64,000 nt of DNA from NCBI RefSeq assembly GCF_009805585.1, contig NZ_VHIN01000009.1:186001-250000 (forward strand), read 5' to 3'. Position 1 is the stretch's first letter; each line of letters opens with the position of its first letter. The notes under the pieces are model-generated. The model was not told the origin of the DNA, made no database searches, and saw only the letters and a program-made list of their open reading frames with translations. This DNA is from Glutamicibacter sp. JC586. Lineage in GTDB: Bacteria; Actinomycetota; Actinomycetes; Actinomycetales; Micrococcaceae. This document shows, piece by piece, positions 30,125 through 38,593 of this stretch. The translations under genes were made by a program, and so were the position numbers.

Positions 30125-31546
30125 TTAAACTCCCATGTCGCGGGCTAGCAAGTCGTCTTCGGTTTCCCTGCGTACGATCAAACGGGCTTGGCCATCGCGT
30201 ACAGCTACCACCGCGGGGCGGGTGAGGTAGTTGTAGTTGCTCGATAGGGCCCAGCAGTAGGCGCCGGTGGCCGGAATCGCGAGCAAGTCGCCAGCCGCCA
30301 CGTCTTCGGGCAGGTAAACGTCCTTCACGACTATGTCACCTGACTCGCAATGTTTCCCAACTACGCGAGAAATAATTGCGTCGCTTTGCGTCATACGACT
30401 AGCCAGAACGGCGGTATATTGCGCGTCGTAGAGCACCGGACGAGGGTTATCACTCATGCCGCCATCCACCGCAATATAACGACGTGGGTGCAGCTGACCT
30501 TGTGCGTCTTCGACCTGAACGTCCTTGAGCACCCCGGTCTCATACAGGGTGAAGGTCGTCGGGCCAACGATGGCGCGGCCTGGCTCGATGGAGATCCGTG
30601 GGCAGGCCAGTTCTAGCTCCGCGCAGGTTGCCGATACGACCTCTGCCATCTGCCCGGCCAACTTACCCGGGGTGGAGGGATGGTCCTCGGAAGTGTAAGC
30701 AATACCGTAGCCACCGCCCAAGTCCAGTTCGGGCAATTCGATGCCGTGGATCTCACGGATATGCGCCAGAAGGCCCAACATGGTACGAGCGACCATGGCG
30801 AAGCCTTCGGCCTCAAAAATCTGCGACCCGATGTGGGCGTGTAGACCTAAGAGGTTCACGTTGTTCGCTTCAATAGCACGAGCAACTGCGCGCAACGCAG
30901 GCGAGGTGCCACTGGCATCGGCCAGGATCGAGAGGCCGAATTTCTGGTCCTCGTGGGCGGTGGCAATGGCCTCGTGGGTGGAGGCATGAACCCCGGGAGT
31001 AATGCGCAGCATGACCTGCGCGGTCAGCTTTGAGGCATCGGCTAAGGCAATGACGCGTTCGAGTTCATCGAGTGAGTCAATGACAATTCGCCCCACGCCC
31101 ATTTCTAGGCCACGGATGATTTCCGCCTTGGACTTGTTGTTCCCGTGCAGCGAAAGATTCTCGGCGGGCACGTTGGCTGCCTTGGCCACGGCCAGCTCAC
31201 CGCCGGAGCAGGTATCTAGGCGTAGACCTTCTTCGGTCACCCACCTGGCAACCTCGGTGCAGACAAAAGCCTTGCCGGCGTAGTAGACGTCTACTCCCCC
31301 GCACAGGTCCTTAAACGCTTCATCAAAAGCAGACTTAAAGCCTCGTGCGCGGGCGCGGAAGTCGTTTTCGTCCAGCACAAACAGCGGGGTGCCAAATTCT
31401 TGTGCCAGTGCAGAGACCGCAATGCCCTGGACGGACAGTTCACCGCCAGCCTCGCGGGTAACCCCCGAAGCCCATTCGATCTCTCGTAGTGCGTTAACGT
31501 TCTCGGGGAATTGCAGCCATTGCGGGGCCAGCGGCGATACAGCCAT
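30125..31546 (-). CDS. lysA: Diaminopimelate decarboxylase
   Basis: The protein has 473 residues from the ATG at 31546 (MAVSPLAPQWL); the longer reading is rejected. It is a fold-type III PLP enzyme. The PLP lysine is in VYYAGKAFVCTEVARW, followed by LDTCSGGEL. The HIGSQI block and the late signature CESGDIVVKD complete the site. It makes lysine from meso-diaminopimelate, and so links lysine to peptidoglycan precursor supply. It is 5 bp downstream of argS and abuts hom. Confidence 0.96.
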   Translation of the reverse strand: MAVSPLAPQWLQFPENVNALREIEWASGVTREAGGELSVQGIAVSALAQEFGTPLFVLDENDFRARARGFKSAFDEAFKDLCGGVDVYYAGKAFVCTEVARWVTEEGLRLDTCSGGELAVAKAANVPAENLSLHGNNKSKAEIIRGLEMGVGRIVIDSLDELERVIALADASKLTAQVMLRITPGVHASTHEAIATAHEDQKFGLSILADASGTSPALRAVARAIEANNVNLLGLHAHIGSQIFEAEGFAMVARTMLGLLAHIREIHGIELPELDLGGGYGIAYTSEDHPSTPGKLAGQMAEVVSATCAELELACPRISIEPGRAIVGPTTFTLYETGVLKDVQVEDAQGQLHPRRYIAVDGGMSDNPRPVLYDAQYTAVLASRMTQSDAIISRVVGKHCESGDIVVKDVYLPEDVAAGDLLAIPATGAYCWALSSNYNYLTRPAVVAVRDGQARLIVRRETEDDLLARDMGV

Positions 31547-31551
31547 ACCAG

Positions 31552-33195
31552 TTACATCCTCTCTGGGGCCGAAACGCCCAGCAGTTCCAATCCATTGGCC
31601 AAGACGGTGGTGGCCGCGTCGTTCAGCCACAGGCGGGTGCTGTGTACTGGTGCGATCGCTTCATCTTCACCGACCGGGGTAATACGAGTTGCTGCGTACC
31701 AGGAGTGGTACGCGCCAGCTACCTGCTCGAGGTAACGGGCAATGCGGTGTGGTTCGCGGAATTCTGCGGCACCTGCCACCACCGATGGGAACTGGCCGAG
31801 CACTGCGAGCAGTTCGTTTTCGGTTGCGTCGGTGAGCATGGTGGCGTCGAACTCGGCACGGGTAACCCCCTTGGCAGCAGCATTGCGGGCTGCGGCTGCC
31901 GAGCGGGCGTGAGCGTACTGCACGTAGAAGACCGGATTATCGTTGGTGTTCTTTTTCAGCTGCTCTGGGTCTAGCGCGATCGGCGAATCGGCTGGGAAAC
32001 GCGCCAGCGAGTAACGCAGGGCGTCGGCGCCGATCCAGTTGATCAAATCGCGTAGCTCAATGATGTTGCCAGCGCGCTTAGAGAGCTTGGCACCGTTGAC
32101 GGAGATCAGCTGCCCGATCAACACCTCGATGTTCTTCTCCTTGTCATCTCCGGCGCAGGCGGCGATGGCCTTAAGGCGGTTGACGTACCCGTGGTGATCG
32201 GCGCCGAGCAGGTAGATCTTCTCTTCGAAGCCGCGGTCCTTCTTGGATAGGTAGTAGGCGGCGTCGGCAGCAAAGTAGGTTGGTTCACCGTTGGCACGGA
32301 TCAGCACACGATCCTTGTCATCACCGAAGTCGGTGGTGCGTAGCCAGACGGCACCTTCCTGATCAAAGATATGTCCCTGTTCGCGCAGACGAGCTACGGC
32401 ATCGGCTACCGCGCCGCCCTCGTGTAGCGCGGTCTCTGAGAAGAAGACATCAAAGCTGACACCAAAGTCAGCCAAGGTGGCCTTAATGTCTGCCAGCTGA
32501 GCCTTGTAGGCAGCTTCACGCAGCGCAGGAATGGCTTCGGCTTCCTCCAGCTTGCCCAATTCAGGATTCTCGGCGAGCACAATGTCGCCCAGTTCCTTAA
32601 TGTATTCGCCCGGGTAGCCGCCCTCTGGCACAGGCAAACCGTGAATTCGGTTGTAAACCGAGCGCGCGAAGACGTTCATCTGGTTGCCGGCGTCGTTGAT
32701 GTAATACTCGCTGGTCACTTCTGCACCCGAAGCACGCAGCACACGGGAAATTGCGTCACCCAGTGCGGCCCAACGGGTGTGACCGATGTGCAACGGTCCG
32801 GTAGGGTTCGCCGAGACGAACTCCATATTAACTACGTGGCCGGCCAGGGCCTGGTTGTTACCGTAAGCGGCACCAGCGTCAACGATGGTGCGGGCCAGTT
32901 CGCCGGCAGCTCCAGCTTCGAGGGTGATGTTCAAAAAGCCTGGACCTGCGATGTCTACGGCTGAAACTCCTGGAACCTCAGCCAGGCGTCGAACAAGAAT
33001 CTGCGCAAAATCGCGCGGGGCCATGCCGGCCTTTTTGCCCAGCTGCAGAGCGATGTTGGTAGCCCAGTCACCGTGTTCACGGCTCTTTGGACGATCAACA
33101 CGTACGTTCTCAGGTACCTCGACCGAGATTTCACCAGCGCTTACGGCTTCGGTGAGGCATGCGGATATTGCTGCGGAGAGTTCTTCAGGAGTCAC
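31552..33195 (-). CDS. argS: Arginyl-tRNA synthetase
   Basis: The protein has 547 residues. It is a class I synthetase with the HIGH motif in NPTGPLHIGHTRWAALGDAI and the KMSKS equivalent in GAKLSKRAGNIIELRDL. An N-terminal Add-1 domain and a C-terminal DALR anticodon-binding domain are present. The start is GTG at 33195. A TATTCT box lies 6 nt upstream and no ribosome site is seen, so the operon mRNA is probably leaderless. It heads argS-lysA-hom-thrC-thrB, an order known in Corynebacterium (argS-lysA) and other actinobacteria. Confidence 0.96.
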   Translation of the reverse strand: MTPEELSAAISACLTEAVSAGEISVEVPENVRVDRPKSREHGDWATNIALQLGKKAGMAPRDFAQILVRRLAEVPGVSAVDIAGPGFLNITLEAGAAGELARTIVDAGAAYGNNQALAGHVVNMEFVSANPTGPLHIGHTRWAALGDAISRVLRASGAEVTSEYYINDAGNQMNVFARSVYNRIHGLPVPEGGYPGEYIKELGDIVLAENPELGKLEEAEAIPALREAAYKAQLADIKATLADFGVSFDVFFSETALHEGGAVADAVARLREQGHIFDQEGAVWLRTTDFGDDKDRVLIRANGEPTYFAADAAYYLSKKDRGFEEKIYLLGADHHGYVNRLKAIAACAGDDKEKNIEVLIGQLISVNGAKLSKRAGNIIELRDLINWIGADALRYSLARFPADSPIALDPEQLKKNTNDNPVFYVQYAHARSAAAARNAAAKGVTRAEFDATMLTDATENELLAVLGQFPSVVAGAAEFREPHRIARYLEQVAGAYHSWYAATRITPVGEDEAIAPVHSTRLWLNDAATTVLANGLELLGVSAPERM

Positions 33196-33201
33196 CGTTC
33201 A

Positions 33202-33207
33202 AGAATA
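33202..33207 (-). promoter_or_regulatory. -10 element for leaderless argS operon
   Basis: TATTCT on the minus strand ends 6 nt before the GTG at 33195. Confidence 0.5.
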
Positions 33208-33362
33208 CCGGTAATAACTTTGCTTTAAGGGCATTCATGACTCCCCGAAGACTGTGAGACTTTCTTGTTCTGGTGACTTTTGCAACACATCAGCGACCGT
33301 AATCGCCAATTGCGCAGATCAACGCACCACCTGATAGTATTTTTTCTGTTGCTCAGCAACCC

Positions 33363-33438
33363 GCCTCTGTAGCTCAGTGGATAGAGCGTCTGCCTCCGGA
33401 GCAGAAGGTCGAAGGTTCGATTCCTTTCAGGGGCACCA
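33363..33438 (+). tRNA. tRNA-Arg (anticodon CCG)
   Basis: A full cloverleaf can be drawn. The acceptor stem is GCCTCTG/CAGGGGC (one T-G pair), the D stem GCTC/GAGC, and the anticodon stem TCTGC/GCAGA with loop CTCCGGA, so the anticodon is CCG and reads CGG. The T stem is GAAGG/CCTTT. The discriminator A is at 33435 and a CCA is encoded at 33436-33438. A terminator follows directly. It lies near argS, the enzyme that charges it, but on the opposite strand. Confidence 0.95.
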
Positions 33439-33440
33439 GC

Positions 33441-33479
33441 AAATTGCAGGATCTGGTTTTCCAGACCTGCAATTTTTTT
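33441..33479 (+). terminator. Rho-independent terminator of tRNA-Arg
   Basis: A stem of about 15 bp (AAATTGCAGG.TCTGG / CCAGACCTGCAATTT, one bulge) with a TTTT loop is followed by a run of T. Confidence 0.9.
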
Positions 33480-33537
33480 ATGTCCCCTCGCGTAGCGTCA
33501 CTAACCTGGACAAGCATCCAAGTGATTATCTTGGATC

Positions 33538-34260
33538 ATGACTGATTCTATTAAGGCCCACCCCGATGAACCGCATGATCAGAACTTCGCCGAACGTCTG
33601 AACTGGTTGCGTGCTGGCGTGCTCGGGGCGAATGACGGCATCGTCTCGGTAGCAGCCACGGTGGTTGGCGTTGCCGGTGTCACCAACCACACCGCCCCGA
33701 TCTTCACTGCCGGGATGGCGGCGGTGATCGGTGGAGCGATCTCAATGGCACTGGGTGAATATGTGTCGGTCAGCAGCCAACGCGATTCTCAGCACGCACT
33801 GATTGAAAAGGAACGAGCGGAGCTCATCGATGATCCCGAAGCCGAGCTCACCGAATTGGCCGGAATCTACCAGGCCAAAGGTCTGAGCGAACAGACAGCG
33901 ATGCAGGTCGCGACGGAACTTACCGAACACGATGCCCTCGCCGCGCATCTTTCCGCGGAGCTGAATATCGACGAAGAAGAAGTCGTGAACCCATGGCATG
34001 CTGCCTATGCTTCGGCGGCGGCCTTCATTATCGGCGCGATCCTGCCCATGCTGGCGATCTTGCTGCCGCCGGAACAGATCCGTATTCCAGTAACCTTTGT
34101 AGCGGTCCTCGTTGCCCTCGCGCTCACCGGAACGCTTGGCGCCTACATCGGTGGAAGCTCCAAACGCGTGGCAACATTGCGGCTGGTCATCGGTGGTGCC
34201 CTGGCCTTGGCCGCAACCTTCGCCATCGGCTCTCTGCTTGGCTCCAGCGGGATCATCTAG
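33538..34260 (+). CDS. VIT1/CCC1-family iron/manganese transporter-like protein
   Basis: The protein has 240 residues and five predicted helices. The family start is obvious (WLRAGVLGANDGIVSVAATVVGVAG), followed by GAISMALGEYVSVSSQRD, then a hydrophilic, Glu-rich loop (about residues 85-150) that in VIT proteins binds metal, and three C-terminal helices. Family members move Fe2+ or Mn2+ across membranes; bacterial copies are mostly untested. A TATCTT box ends 5 nt before the ATG, hinting at a near-leaderless mRNA. Confidence 0.9.
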   Translation: MTDSIKAHPDEPHDQNFAERLNWLRAGVLGANDGIVSVAATVVGVAGVTNHTAPIFTAGMAAVIGGAISMALGEYVSVSSQRDSQHALIEKERAELIDDPEAELTELAGIYQAKGLSEQTAMQVATELTEHDALAAHLSAELNIDEEEVVNPWHAAYASAAAFIIGAILPMLAILLPPEQIRIPVTFVAVLVALALTGTLGAYIGGSSKRVATLRLVIGGALALAATFAIGSLLGSSGII

Positions 34261-34275
34261 CCCACGACCACCGTC

Positions 34276-34281
34276 TAGGAT
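34276..34281 (+). promoter_or_regulatory. -10 element for leaderless GNAT gene
   Basis: TAGGAT ends 7 nt before the ATG at 34289. Confidence 0.5.
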
Positions 34282-34288
34282 TCTATTC

Positions 34289-34777
34289 ATGGACTACCAA
34301 TCGGTAACTTTTGCTCAAGTCACACAGCAGGATTCGAAGCCCGTCCATGGCGTTGCAAAGATTTGGGCGCTGGCTGTCGCCCGACGAGACCACCAGCCCC
34401 AGCCTGCCGACGGTGCCCGCGCACTGGCCGGTGTCCAACGTCGTTTGGCATTGCCCGATGCCAGGCTCATGGTCGCATCCAAGGCCGGAGTGCTGGCGGG
34501 ATTTACCCTCTGCGCCCCGCATGATGGATATCTGGAGATCTACTACGTTGCTGTTGCACCGGATTTCTGGGGACAGGGTCTGGCACACGAGCTCTTGGCC
34601 GAAGTGGACCGGTATGCGCGGAAAACCGGCTTCCAAGAGACACGTTTATGGGTCATCGCCGAGAATTCGCGGGCTATCAAGTTGTATCAGGCCAACGGCT
34701 ATCGACCTACCGGCGAGGAACTCATAGATGAAGCCTCGGGACGAGTAGAAGTGCTGCTGGCCAAGGCATTGCTCTAG
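34289..34777 (+). CDS. GNAT family N-acetyltransferase
   Basis: The protein has 162 residues. It has the GNAT acetyl-CoA binding core: strand IYYVAVAPDFWGQGLAHELL (motif A, with the Q/RxxGxG/A loop as WGQGLA), followed by ETRLWVIAENSRAIKLYQANGYRPTGEE (motif B), typical of RimI-like and small-molecule acetyltransferases. The substrate cannot be assigned. The start is the ATG at 34289, because it starts the recognisable domain and carries the leaderless -10 box; a longer in-frame reading to 34112 overlaps the VIT gene and is rejected. Confidence 0.9.
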   Translation: MDYQSVTFAQVTQQDSKPVHGVAKIWALAVARRDHQPQPADGARALAGVQRRLALPDARLMVASKAGVLAGFTLCAPHDGYLEIYYVAVAPDFWGQGLAHELLAEVDRYARKTGFQETRLWVIAENSRAIKLYQANGYRPTGEELIDEASGRVEVLLAKALL

Positions 34778-34844
34778 AAAGTTTCCAACGAAACGCCGGT
34801 TGCGACTTCCCAAGATTCGGCCCAGTTCTACCGGCCCATACCGA

Positions 34845-34850
34845 TACGCT
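34845..34850 (+). promoter_or_regulatory. -10 element for MFS transporter gene
   Basis: TACGCT ends 6 nt before the GTG at 34857. Confidence 0.4.
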
Positions 34851-34856
34851 GGGAGC

Positions 34857-36056
34857 GTGGCAACTCAACGCGGATTCGCAGCCCTGTGGGCAGCATCTTC
34901 GCTGTCCAACCTTGCCGATGGGGTGGCTTTTGTAGCGGTTCCGTTGATCGCGTCATCTTTGACCCAAGATCCCCGCCTGATAGCCGGACTGTCACTGTGC
35001 TACTCGACGCTGCGTTTATTCCTTGCCTTGCCCACGGGGGTATTGGTCGACAGATTCGATCGGCGCACCTTGCTGAGCTGGGCAAATATTTTGCGTGGAA
35101 TCGCCTTGCTGGTGCTAGCTACATCTTTTTATTTCTCCGGCCCGAATCTGTTGGCTCTTTACCTGGCCATGGCGTTCATTGCCATAGTGGAGGGTACGGC
35201 AGACACGGCGGCGATCGCTTTATTGCCGCAAGTGGTAAGCCCAAAAAATCTGGATCGAGCCAACAGTAAGATCGCTGCCACGCAATTGGTCACCGATGAA
35301 TTCGCCGGCCCTCCCCTCGGAGGTTTCCTTTTCGCTTTCGCCGCGGCCATTCCCTTATATGCGTTGGGAGGGCTTTGGACCCTTGCTGGTATGTTGGCTC
35401 TGGCTTTACCTCGTAGCGCACGTCCGGCAGTAGGTTCCGGCGAGCGCCAGCATATCTGGGTTGAGGCTAGTGCGGGAATTCATTGGCTTAAGAAGCACCG
35501 CTTGGTTGGGACTTTGGCAATGATCAGCGGATTAGCCAGCGTCGGGTACATGATGGCATTTTCAATTCTGGTGTTATTTGCCAAGGAACGACTCGGCCTG
35601 GATTCCTCCGGCTATGGGCTTCTGCTCGCGTTTTCAGCGCTTGGCGGTCTTGCCGGAAGCGCCACGGCGCCAAGGCTTCGCCGCATTCTGGGCTACCGCA
35701 AGGCGATACTGGGAAGCCTTGTGCTGGGATCGCTGAGCCTGGGGATACTCGCAATTAGCACGTCGGTGTTACTGGCCGGCTTCATGCTGGCTTTGTACAT
35801 CATGCATGCCGTGATCTGGAATGTCTGTTCAATTTCCTTGCGCCAACGGCTTGTGCCGGAACAACTCATGGGCCGGGTCAGCGCAGCAAGCAGGGTGCTC
35901 GGTTTAGCCGGTCTTGCATTGGGTTCCGTAGCAGGAGGACTCTTAGGAGGTATCAACCTCACGGTGCCGGTTGTTGCTGGAGCATGTGTCTTAGCACTCT
36001 GTGTGGCATTGGCGTCGCTGGGCCTTGGCAAAGAACCAGAGGCACTCGCTCAGTGA
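34857..36056 (+). CDS. MFS transporter (enterobactin-exporter/EntS-like group)
   Basis: The protein has 399 residues with 12 membrane helices. The cytoplasmic motif between helices 2 and 3 reads PTGVLVDRFDRRTLL, the MFS signature. The first helix (FAALWAASSLSNLADGVAFVAVPLIASSL) resembles the MFS_3 group that includes EntS and macrolide-efflux-like proteins. An export role is likely, with unknown substrate. The GTG at 34857 is chosen because the 19 codons before it are not membrane-protein-like and the -10 box fits. Confidence 0.85.
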   Translation: MATQRGFAALWAASSLSNLADGVAFVAVPLIASSLTQDPRLIAGLSLCYSTLRLFLALPTGVLVDRFDRRTLLSWANILRGIALLVLATSFYFSGPNLLALYLAMAFIAIVEGTADTAAIALLPQVVSPKNLDRANSKIAATQLVTDEFAGPPLGGFLFAFAAAIPLYALGGLWTLAGMLALALPRSARPAVGSGERQHIWVEASAGIHWLKKHRLVGTLAMISGLASVGYMMAFSILVLFAKERLGLDSSGYGLLLAFSALGGLAGSATAPRLRRILGYRKAILGSLVLGSLSLGILAISTSVLLAGFMLALYIMHAVIWNVCSISLRQRLVPEQLMGRVSAASRVLGLAGLALGSVAGGLLGGINLTVPVVAGACVLALCVALASLGLGKEPEALAQ

Positions 36057-36171
36057 AGGCCAGCAAGTAGACTTCCCGGCCAATCCTCTCGGCTCTCTTC
36101 TTGCAAACGTCTGCTGACCAGCGCATCTGCGACTTCCGAGCCCGCCAGGTACGGCTATTTGCGCGGCCCCG

Positions 36172-36177
36172 TAGGCT
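36172..36177 (+). promoter_or_regulatory. -10 element for leaderless unknown gene
   Basis: TAGGCT ends 6 nt before the ATG at 36184. Confidence 0.5.
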
Positions 36178-36183
36178 ATGTCC

Positions 36184-36666
36184 ATGCCACGCATAGATTC
36201 AGCGCCAATGGATCTAACCATCGCTACGCACCGCGGGGTGGATTGTCGTTTTGAAGGTCTCAACCTGAGAACAGATCTGCCCTATTCGAGATATGTCACG
36301 GGCGACAATACTGGTTTCGAATTCCATTTGAGGGCTATCACCAACGATGAAACCCGACGGTTGGACGCAAAGTTCTACGAGTCCTTGGATTCTTGGGGTG
36401 CAAGAGCGCAAGAACAGGGTGCAAGCCCAACAAATCATGCGCCGCAAATGTCCAGCGTTGATGTTCTCGAACCCATCAAGGCGAACATTACCGATGACGC
36501 AGGAACTAGCTATATCTGCATCTGTGGGCGAACTGGCGGCACTGGTACGGATTGGGACGCCACGTGGATCTACTACCCGGTCCCACCAGCCGAGGCAGAG
36601 TCATTGACATTGGAATTCACCATTTCCGGTATTCCAACGGGCCATTCGTGCGTCATCGAGTTGTAG
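36184..36666 (+). CDS. Hypothetical protein, probably beta-sandwich
   Basis: The gene encodes 160 residues that I do not recognise. There is no signal peptide or membrane helix. The sequence alternates hydrophobic and polar residues with many Thr, Asp and Gly, and the last third (ATWIYYPVPPAEAESLTLEFTISGIPTGHSCVIEL) looks like beta strands ending a sandwich domain. Two cysteines occur in SYICICGRTGG. I prefer the ATG at 36184 because the ATG at 36178 directly abuts the -10 box. It converges on the ABC importer genes across a terminator. Confidence 0.7.
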   Translation: MPRIDSAPMDLTIATHRGVDCRFEGLNLRTDLPYSRYVTGDNTGFEFHLRAITNDETRRLDAKFYESLDSWGARAQEQGASPTNHAPQMSSVDVLEPIKANITDDAGTSYICICGRTGGTGTDWDATWIYYPVPPAEAESLTLEFTISGIPTGHSCVIEL

Positions 36667-36756
36667 GCGTCGAGACCGGACTCTGCCCAATGCCAATTAC
36701 CGATTCAGCAAACTTGTGGCCATTGAGTTCTCAGCGCCTCGTGCCCTTAAACCACT

Positions 36757-36792
36757 GCGGGCCTCGAACCTAAAAATAGGTGCGAGGCCCGC
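36757..36792. terminator. Bidirectional terminator between unknown gene and ABC importer
   Basis: A 10-bp perfect stem (GCGGGCCTCG / CGAGGCCCGC) carries an inner AACCTA/TAGGTG extension and lies between convergent genes. Confidence 0.75.
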
Positions 36793-36806
36793 TGGGAGCA
36801 TTTTCG

Positions 36807-37598
36807 TTATTGGAGCATGGTCTTGTCGTCCAGCTGCGCGCCCTTGATCTTCCCGAACTCGTCGAGCAGATCTTTCACTGTCATCTGAGATTTTTCTTCC
36901 TGGTTCAAGTCCAAGATGATCTCTCCGTCATGCATCATGATCAGACGTGTTCCTAATTGCAGCGCCTGTTCCATATTGTGTGTGACCATCAGCGTGGTCA
37001 GCTGATGGCGTTCGACAATCTCCTTGGTCAAGCGGGAAACCAGCGCTGCTCGCTGAGGGTCCAGCGCCGCGGTGTGCTCGTCAAGCAGTAGGATCTTCGG
37101 CTGCGAGAAGGTCGCCATCAACAGGCTCAACGCCTGACGCTGGCCACCAGAGAGCAGACCAACCTTGGTTTTCAGGCGCTTCTCCAGACCCAATTCCAAG
37201 CTCTTGAGCTCTTGAACAAAAAGCTCTCGACGCTTAGACCCCACGCCAAGGCCCAGACCACGAAAGCGTCCTCGAGCGTAGGCTAGGGCCATATTCTCTT
37301 CGATGGACATGGTGGGTGCGGTACCGGCCATTGGATCTTGGAATACCCGCCCAATATATTTGGCGCGGCTGTAGTCAGCCAATTTGGTCACGTTTTTACC
37401 GGCGATGCTCACCGTACCGACATCCGGTTGAAGTTTGCCAGCCACCATGTTGAGCACGGTCGACTTGCCAGCACCGTTGGAACCAATCACCGTGACAAAT
37501 TCGCCATCGGCCAGTTCCAGATTGATATTGCGCAGTGCTTTGCGTTCGTTGACCGTTCCCGGGAAGAACGTGCGCGACAGGTTCTTGATACTAAGCAT
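36807..37598 (-). CDS. ABC importer ATP-binding protein (TrpXYZ-like system)
   Basis: The protein has 263 residues. Walker A is GSNGAGKST (about residues 39-47), the signature is LLSGGQRQALSLLMA, Walker B is ILLLDEHTAALDP, and the switch is VTHNMEQAL. The DEH after Walker B is characteristic of the ATPases that accompany PF04392-type binding proteins. It provides energy for the permease encoded just upstream, which its start overlaps by 8 bp. It is the last gene of the operon, before a convergent terminator. Confidence 0.9.
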   Translation of the reverse strand: MLSIKNLSRTFFPGTVNERKALRNINLELADGEFVTVIGSNGAGKSTVLNMVAGKLQPDVGTVSIAGKNVTKLADYSRAKYIGRVFQDPMAGTAPTMSIEENMALAYARGRFRGLGLGVGSKRRELFVQELKSLELGLEKRLKTKVGLLSGGQRQALSLLMATFSQPKILLLDEHTAALDPQRAALVSRLTKEIVERHQLTTLMVTHNMEQALQLGTRLIMMHDGEIILDLNQEEKSQMTVKDLLDEFGKIKGAQLDDKTMLQ

Positions 37599-38508
37599 TG
37601 GTGCGCTCCCCTTCCTTGGCAGTCACAACTGCGGGCGTACGCTTGAAGGTTTTCACGATTTTCTGGAATCCCTTCCACTTCGGTAGCAGTAGCGCCACCA
37701 CCACCAGCACCGCAGAGATCAGCTTCATGTCGTTGACTTCCAGGCCAGCTGAGAGCGCCAGCTGGATCACCAGGCGGTAGATCACTGCGCCGAAAACCAC
37801 GGCCAAGGCCGCCAACCAGATATACCGTTGGGTGAAAATTGCCTGTCCCACGATCACCGAAGCCAGACCAATTAGAATCAGGCCGATACCCATGCCTACG
37901 TCGGCAAAACCCTGGTATTGCGCAATGATGGCACCCGAGAGCGCCACCAGTCCGTTGGACAGCGCCAGTCCCAAGATCTTTTGGTTATCGGTGCTCACGC
38001 CGAAGGAGCGGATCATCTCCTGGTTATCACCCGTGGCGCGCATGGCCATGCCCAACTCGGTGTGCAGGAACCATACGATGGCGCCAACAAACAACAAGCA
38101 AATGACAAAGAAGATCGCAATCGATGACCATGAACCGAGTAGACCCGCTGTACGCAACGGGCTGATCAATGTGTCTTCGCCCAATAAGGGGGTATTGGCT
38201 TTGCCCATGATGCGCAGGTTGATCGAATACAACGCGATCATGGTCAGAATGCCGGCTAACAAACCATCGATTTTTCCCTTGGTATGTAGCAGGCCGGTGA
38301 TAGTGCCAGCGACCATGCCGGCGAAGAAGGCTAGCACGGTGGCAAGCCACGGATTCATCCCGCCAACAATACTCACCGAGGCGACCGCCGCACCGGTGGT
38401 GAAGCTGCCATCAACGGTCAGGTCGGGAAAGTCCAGAATACGGAAGGTCAGATACACGCCGAGCGCCATAATGGCGTAAATCAGGCCGAGTTCAACCGCT
38501 GTGATCAT
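37591..38508 (-). CDS. ABC importer permease (TrpXYZ-like system)
   Basis: The protein has 305 residues with about eight or nine helices. It belongs to the LivH/BPD_transp_2-like permease class that pairs with ABC_sub_bind (PF04392) proteins; the loop EQ...LGMAMRATGDNQEMIRSFG is the ATPase-contact region. The start is the ATG at 38508, with AAGGA 7 nt upstream; the GTG at 38535 lies closer to the hairpin and lacks a good site. A single permease gene implies a homodimeric channel. Confidence 0.9.
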   Translation of the reverse strand: MITAVELGLIYAIMALGVYLTFRILDFPDLTVDGSFTTGAAVASVSIVGGMNPWLATVLAFFAGMVAGTITGLLHTKGKIDGLLAGILTMIALYSINLRIMGKANTPLLGEDTLISPLRTAGLLGSWSSIAIFFVICLLFVGAIVWFLHTELGMAMRATGDNQEMIRSFGVSTDNQKILGLALSNGLVALSGAIIAQYQGFADVGMGIGLILIGLASVIVGQAIFTQRYIWLAALAVVFGAVIYRLVIQLALSAGLEVNDMKLISAVLVVVALLLPKWKGFQKIVKTFKRTPAVVTAKEGERTNA

Positions 38509-38536
38509 TTGTGGATCCTTGAGTTGTAGAGTCACA

Positions 38537-38576
38537 AGACAAGGCGAGGCATCAGATCATGCGCCTCGCCTTGTCT
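38537..38576 (-). other. Strong hairpin between binding-protein and permease genes
   Basis: A 14-bp perfect stem (AGACAAGGCGAGGC / GCCTCGCCTTGTCT) with a 12-nt loop and no U-tract lies 17 bp after the binding-protein stop. It likely lowers read-through or protects the upstream mRNA, so that the binding protein outnumbers the membrane parts. Confidence 0.75.
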
Positions 38577-38593
38577 CGTGGGGTCTTGCTGGT

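Noticed and set aside
33363-33438. tRNA-Arg as a possible integration site for a mobile element
   Set aside because: No integrase or duplicated tRNA 3' end was seen in the following genes, which are ordinary chromosomal types.
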